This document shows, in pieces, positions 60,801 to 64,000 of a stretch of 64,000 nt of DNA. The notes beneath the pieces are model-generated. The model did not search any database. It saw nothing but the letters and a program-made list of their open reading frames with translations, and was not told where the DNA came from. Origin of the DNA: Rhizopus sp. PT2906 (taxonomy: Eukaryota > Mucoromycota > Mucoromycetes > Mucorales > Rhizopodaceae); contig JAMYHX010000204.1 in NCBI GenBank assembly GCA_025529335.1, forward strand, positions 1-64,000. Direction: 5' to 3'. Positions within the stretch are counted from its first letter, which is position 1, and every line of letters begins with the position of its first letter. The translations under genes were made by a program, and so were the position numbers.

Positions 60801-62591
60801 TTGTACTTTAAGAGTCTACATTCCTCTTCTGGAGACTTGGCATTAGGATCCCAAGGGAAGTTGAGTGGCCATTCTATGTGTTCACCGTCAAGATTCCGTC
60901 GACTCAAATACATTCTTGAATCGTTCTCTGCCAATCTAGCCTCATTACCAATCTTTGAAAAGGTAGCCTCTCTGAACAGAAAATGGTAATGATAAATGTT
61001 GGGGTTTACTATCTGCTTGAGTTGATTGATACCGACGACCTGGACTACGGCTTGATTGTTCTCCTGTAATGGTTCAGTAGCCTCACGAGATGCGCTTGCT
61101 ACAGGTACGCATTTCTCAGAGTACAGAAACGAGCCACTGGTTGCGCGTGCGAGAAACTTGAGCACTTCAGTATCAGGAACGAAACCAAAGTTCTTGCCTG
61201 GAATGAAGCCACTCTTACTACCCACCTGGATAACATGGCAGTTGATGTCCTCTTCAGCAAATTGACGAACAAAGGTATTATCATGTATATTGGATTTCAT
61301 GGCGCCATCCGTGATGAGGACCAAATGAGATGATCCTTCTCTTGGCAACAACTTGAGGGCGAAATGACCAGCGTGGAGAATACGTGAGAGACTGGCACCT
61401 GATTTGCCAACACCCCAAACCTCCTTCTTGGATGAATGATAACCTGTGTCCTTATCTTTCTCAATGGCTGCGTCTACATGTAATTCATTTGGTTTGCCCT
61501 TATTGATGTCTCCCTTTAATGAAAATGAAGTCGCATTCAATACATCAGGAGGAGCAGGGTCAGTCTTGCTTCCTACATCCAAGTCATAGTCCATATTGAT
61601 CCGATGTTCTCGAATAAATCTCCTAAAGGCAGCAATGTCCTCTTGAAAGGCGATGAACTCGGCTCTTAGTCTCGTCAGTATCGTAGGAATGTTAGTGGCG
61701 GTAATGATAGCGTTTTGTAAGAATACTCTCATCGTTGGATGTTTGGTAAGTATAGGGATAAGATTAACATTTGAAGCAAACTGTGAATAATCAGCAATGA
61801 TTGTTGTTCGGATGGACGGTCGAAACTAGGAAAATTTTTAAGAGATATGATCTACTATCATCATTCCTTGTCATTTACCACTGCTTTCTCTGTTGGAGAT
61901 ATTTGCATTGAGAATGGCTGAACCAAACCTTCTAATGAGTTATGTAGGCTAGAATGATATCATTAATCACACAATAATACCATCTATTTGTATATATATA
62001 TACTTGCGTTTGATATACTTCAGATAATAAAATATTACATTGGCTATCACCGATAGTAGCCAAACTAGAGCTGAGATCAACAATGTACACGATACGATTA
62101 TGTTGTGAAATGGTCATCAGTGTTGTCTGAGGCGTGATGACATAGAGTTGATCTTTATTTTTATTGACAGTCTGTCCTTTACTTTGTTCTGTCAAAATAA
62201 GGTTACTACTTATTCAGTATGTGACACAATAAGACAAACCTTGATTTATAGAAAAATCAGGATTCCAAATTCTTCTTCTACTTCTTGACAGATAAATTAT
62301 ATTCATTTGCTATATTTATCAATTAGACATGAATCCATTACATATTAAATCTACCTCAGTGTCTTGTCGAGAGTATGGCTGATAGAGCATTTTGAGCAGC
62401 CATTGGGTATATTCATTCTTTGTACATAGTTTAGACGTTTTTAATAATATCACTGCTGTTTTGGCTTCGATTAACTATTGTATTTGTAAGCTATTGTGCG
62501 TCCAGTCCACGTTACAACTCACCTTCAATTGTTCTTTGGAAGCAGTAGGTTTGGTTGTTTGACTGTCATGTTGTGAAGGTTGTTCTGACAT
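51896..62591 (-). CDS. SZT2: SZT2-like protein (KICSTOR-type TORC1 regulator), about 3,270 aa
   Basis: Very large protein resembling animal SZT2, which in humans is the scaffold of KICSTOR and brings GATOR1 to lysosomes to inhibit TORC1 when nutrients are low. About 13 exons run from 62591 to 51896. Joins checked in phase include TTG|GAC at 57.7 kb, GAG|AAA at 57.2 kb and GAG|GCT at 52.4 kb, so the frame is intact throughout. The N-terminus has a vWA-like segment: IVYIVDLSSSLATIGDSQCN (MIDAS-like DLSSS), then FLQNAIITATNIPTILTRLR, LVLITDGAMKSN, and GFVPDTEVLKFLARATSGSF. The following region (RATWLPVIIGNA; ALRSKFIDSMLYI) and the overall length match human SZT2 (about 3,400 aa). The C-terminal part contains RYMDFMIVLTLDPSKTIQ. 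No other KICSTOR gene is in the window. Confidence 0.85.
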
Positions 62592-62815
62592 GTCAAAATG
62601 GTTCTTAATCGTGACAATAAATAAAAGAAAAAAAAAAGATCGCTTTTACTGAAACAGGCAAGTCCATAATTTAAACGTCACTTTATGCGAATTAGATTAT
62701 TCTCACAATCACTTTAATTATGATCTTTTCAGTTCCCTTTTGAAGAAAACTTGTATAATTTATTGTGTGGAAATCAAGATGACACCTTTTTTTTTTTACA
62801 TAATATTTTAAAATT
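62592..62815. other. Short promoter of SZT2 and 3' region of mS45
   Basis: AT-rich sequence between two tandem minus-strand genes. It contains T- and A-runs at 62625-62637 and 62788-62797, the latter within the mS45 transcription end. Confidence 0.45.
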
Positions 62816-63734
62816 CTAAGCAGATGTATCTACAATAACGAATTTCTTTGTGGGTTTCGTAGATTCATTATTAGTACTTGTAGTAGATTTAGGTAAGCTG
62901 AAATCTGCTTGTCCAAGTTCAATCATTCTGTTTTCCAAATCCTTGAAAGGTATGCGGTTAAGTACTTTAGCTGCATCTTCTGGTCCAAAGTGAGCGTCTT
63001 CCTTTAATGATTTAAACTTGGGCTTGCCAACATTAGGGAACACATCGACCAAAGGTTCCTTTAATAATTCAGTTCGGTTATCTACGCCCATGAGTTGTTC
63101 CATTCCCTTTGCAAACTTTCTTTGTAAGGGGATACCCTATGTCTATGGTAAGATACTTGATTTGACATTAAAGACAGAATATTTACATTCATTTCTAAAT
63201 CCTTTTCAATTTGCTTGAGCTTCAAAATGGCTTCTACACGCTTTAAAGAAATGTTGTATTTTGTTGCCAGTTTTCGAACTGACCAATTTTGTGGATCAGA
63301 AACATATTGGTCATATATTTCTTGTTTGGTAGCATCAGCAAGAGGAGGTCTTGGTTGGAATAAAGGATTATTAGGAAAAGGCTAACAAAAGAGAGAGAGA
63401 AAGAAAGAGAATTAAGAACTGATGTCACAAAGGGAGAGTTTCTTACTGTGGCTGCCAGATAGTTGGTTGTACCCTCTGAAGGACGACTGAATTTATAACC
63501 CACTTCCTTCATCCATTCGTGAAATTTGCGTCGTCTTCTGGACATTTTGACAGGTTCTACTTCTTCAGTAGATTCAACTGTTTCAACTTCAGGGGTCTTT
63601 GATCCTTCTTCTTCATTTAAGCGAGCTGAAAAGGAAATGAATCGTTGACTGCAGCACAAGTTGCTTTTGGAGGCAGTTGTTAAAATGGTGTTATTTTTTA
63701 AGAATGGTGAAAAACACACTCGAGTGGCCTGCAT
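62816..63734 (-). CDS. Mitochondrial small-subunit ribosomal protein mS45 (Bot1/Mrps35 family)
   Basis: Mitochondrial ribosomal protein of the fungal Bot1p/Mrps35 (mS45) family, needed for mitochondrial translation. Exons 63734-63447, 63381-63187 and 63136-62816 give 267 residues. Residues 1-40 are a basic, Ser-rich mitochondrial presequence (MQATRVCFSPFLKNNTILTT, then RFISFSARL). The conserved core begins RRRRKFHEWMKEVGYKFSRP and PSEGTTNYLAATVPFPNNPL. A DNA-binding-like helix-turn-helix follows, in EIYDQYVSDPQNWSVRKLAT and then NISLKRVEAILKLKQIEKDL. These are the diagnostic features of the family. The C-terminal third (GIPLQRKFAKGMEQLMGV, then a FGPEDAAKVLNRIPFKDLEN segment) also fits. Confidence 0.9.
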
Positions 63735-63869
63735 GGTTAATGATCAAGAAGGGGAAGAGCACACAAAAGAGTAGCCCTTGTTTAGAGGACAGCAAACGTA
63801 GGAAAAGCCACGAGTTGTTACTCGTTTTCGTTCTGAGACTTAATTTGATCAATTACAAAAAAGGAATGT

Positions 63870-64000
63870 TTATTGAGAGACTTTGGCCTTTGCAGCACGA
63901 ATAACACATTGAGTCAATGGTTCTGATAGCTGAAAGATACCCTTTCCTGATATCAAACGATGAGCAGGCATAGGTTGATAAGTTCCTTCTTGAATAACGC
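63870..64000 (-). CDS. C-terminal part of an unidentified gene, cut by the window edge
   Basis: The minus-strand frame entering at the right edge is open without interruption to the TAA at 63870-63872. The readable end is VIQEGTYQPMPAHRLISGKG, then IFQLSEPLTQCVIRAAKAKV and SQ. Codon pattern and the conserved-looking SGKGIFQLSEPLTQ support a real coding exon. The family is not recognised from these 42 residues. The ORF continues beyond position 64000. Confidence 0.65.
   Translation of the reverse strand, partial: VIQEGTYQPMPAHRLISGKGIFQLSEPLTQCVIRAAKAKVSQ

Noticed and set aside
61056..61265. Plus-strand ORF opposite SZT2
   Set aside because: Shadow frame of a verified exon, with no domain.

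Overview
This window is from a filamentous fungus, most likely an early-diverging one of the order Mucorales (Mucor/Rhizopus-like). The evidence is AT-rich DNA, many short GT..AG introns of about 45-70 bases, proteins rich in polyglutamine and polyasparagine, a secreted ribonuclease T2 very close to the Rhizopus RNase Rh type, and typical fungal families (Zn2Cys6 and AreA-like GATA factors, ERMES subunit Mdm34, STT4, Whi3-like, Pyp-type phosphatase). No tRNA, rRNA, CRISPR array or intact transposon was seen. Exon structures were joined by eye from splice signals, reading phase and protein continuity.

Layout. 0-3 kb is gene-poor, with a decayed non-LTR retrotransposon fragment and one small membrane-protein ORF. 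3.2-14 kb is compact: RNase T2 (+) and TAF9 (-), a 475-aa unknown (+) and an HMG-box protein (-), an SLC35F6-like transporter (+) and a DUF202 protein (-) form three convergent pairs with 14-29 bases between stop codons. An RRM protein and ribosomal protein uS5 (RPS2) follow on +. 14.1-21.0 kb is one large gene for phosphatidylinositol 4-kinase STT4 (-). 21-24 kb is a gene-free stretch holding copy A of a structured dispersed repeat. 23.6-29.1 kb carries, on -, a TesB-like acyl-CoA thioesterase (with a 4-base microexon), a two-finger GATA factor and the GID/CTLH ubiquitin-ligase subunit Gid9/MAEA. Gid9 shares a 167-base divergent promoter with a CHY zinc-finger protein (+). 32-33.3 kb contains decayed coding sequence. 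34-40 kb (+) has a Whi3-like RNA-binding protein and a rhodanese-plus-PTP phosphatase. Copy B of the repeat lies at 40.7-41.1 kb. Then come MDM34 (-), a 2.7 kb gap, an NmrA-like oxidoreductase-fold protein (-), mitochondrial ribosomal protein uS8m (-), and a Zn2Cys6 factor (+) with 12- and 27-base microexons. 51.9-62.6 kb (-) is a 10.7 kb gene for a full-length SZT2-like protein. Mitoribosomal mS45/Bot1 (-) and the 3' end of an unidentified gene (-) close the window.

Themes. Mitochondrial biogenesis is represented by uS8m, mS45 and MDM34. Lipid and membrane signalling is represented by STT4, the thioesterase and MDM34. Nutrient or growth control is represented by SZT2 (in animals part of KICSTOR, which recruits GATOR1 to restrain TORC1), the GID ligase, the Whi3-like protein and the GATA factor. 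These are housekeeping neighbours, not an operon or biosynthetic cluster. The most notable items are the SZT2 orthologue in a fungus, a dispersed repeat family whose copies show compensatory base-pair changes in hairpins, and extreme microexons.
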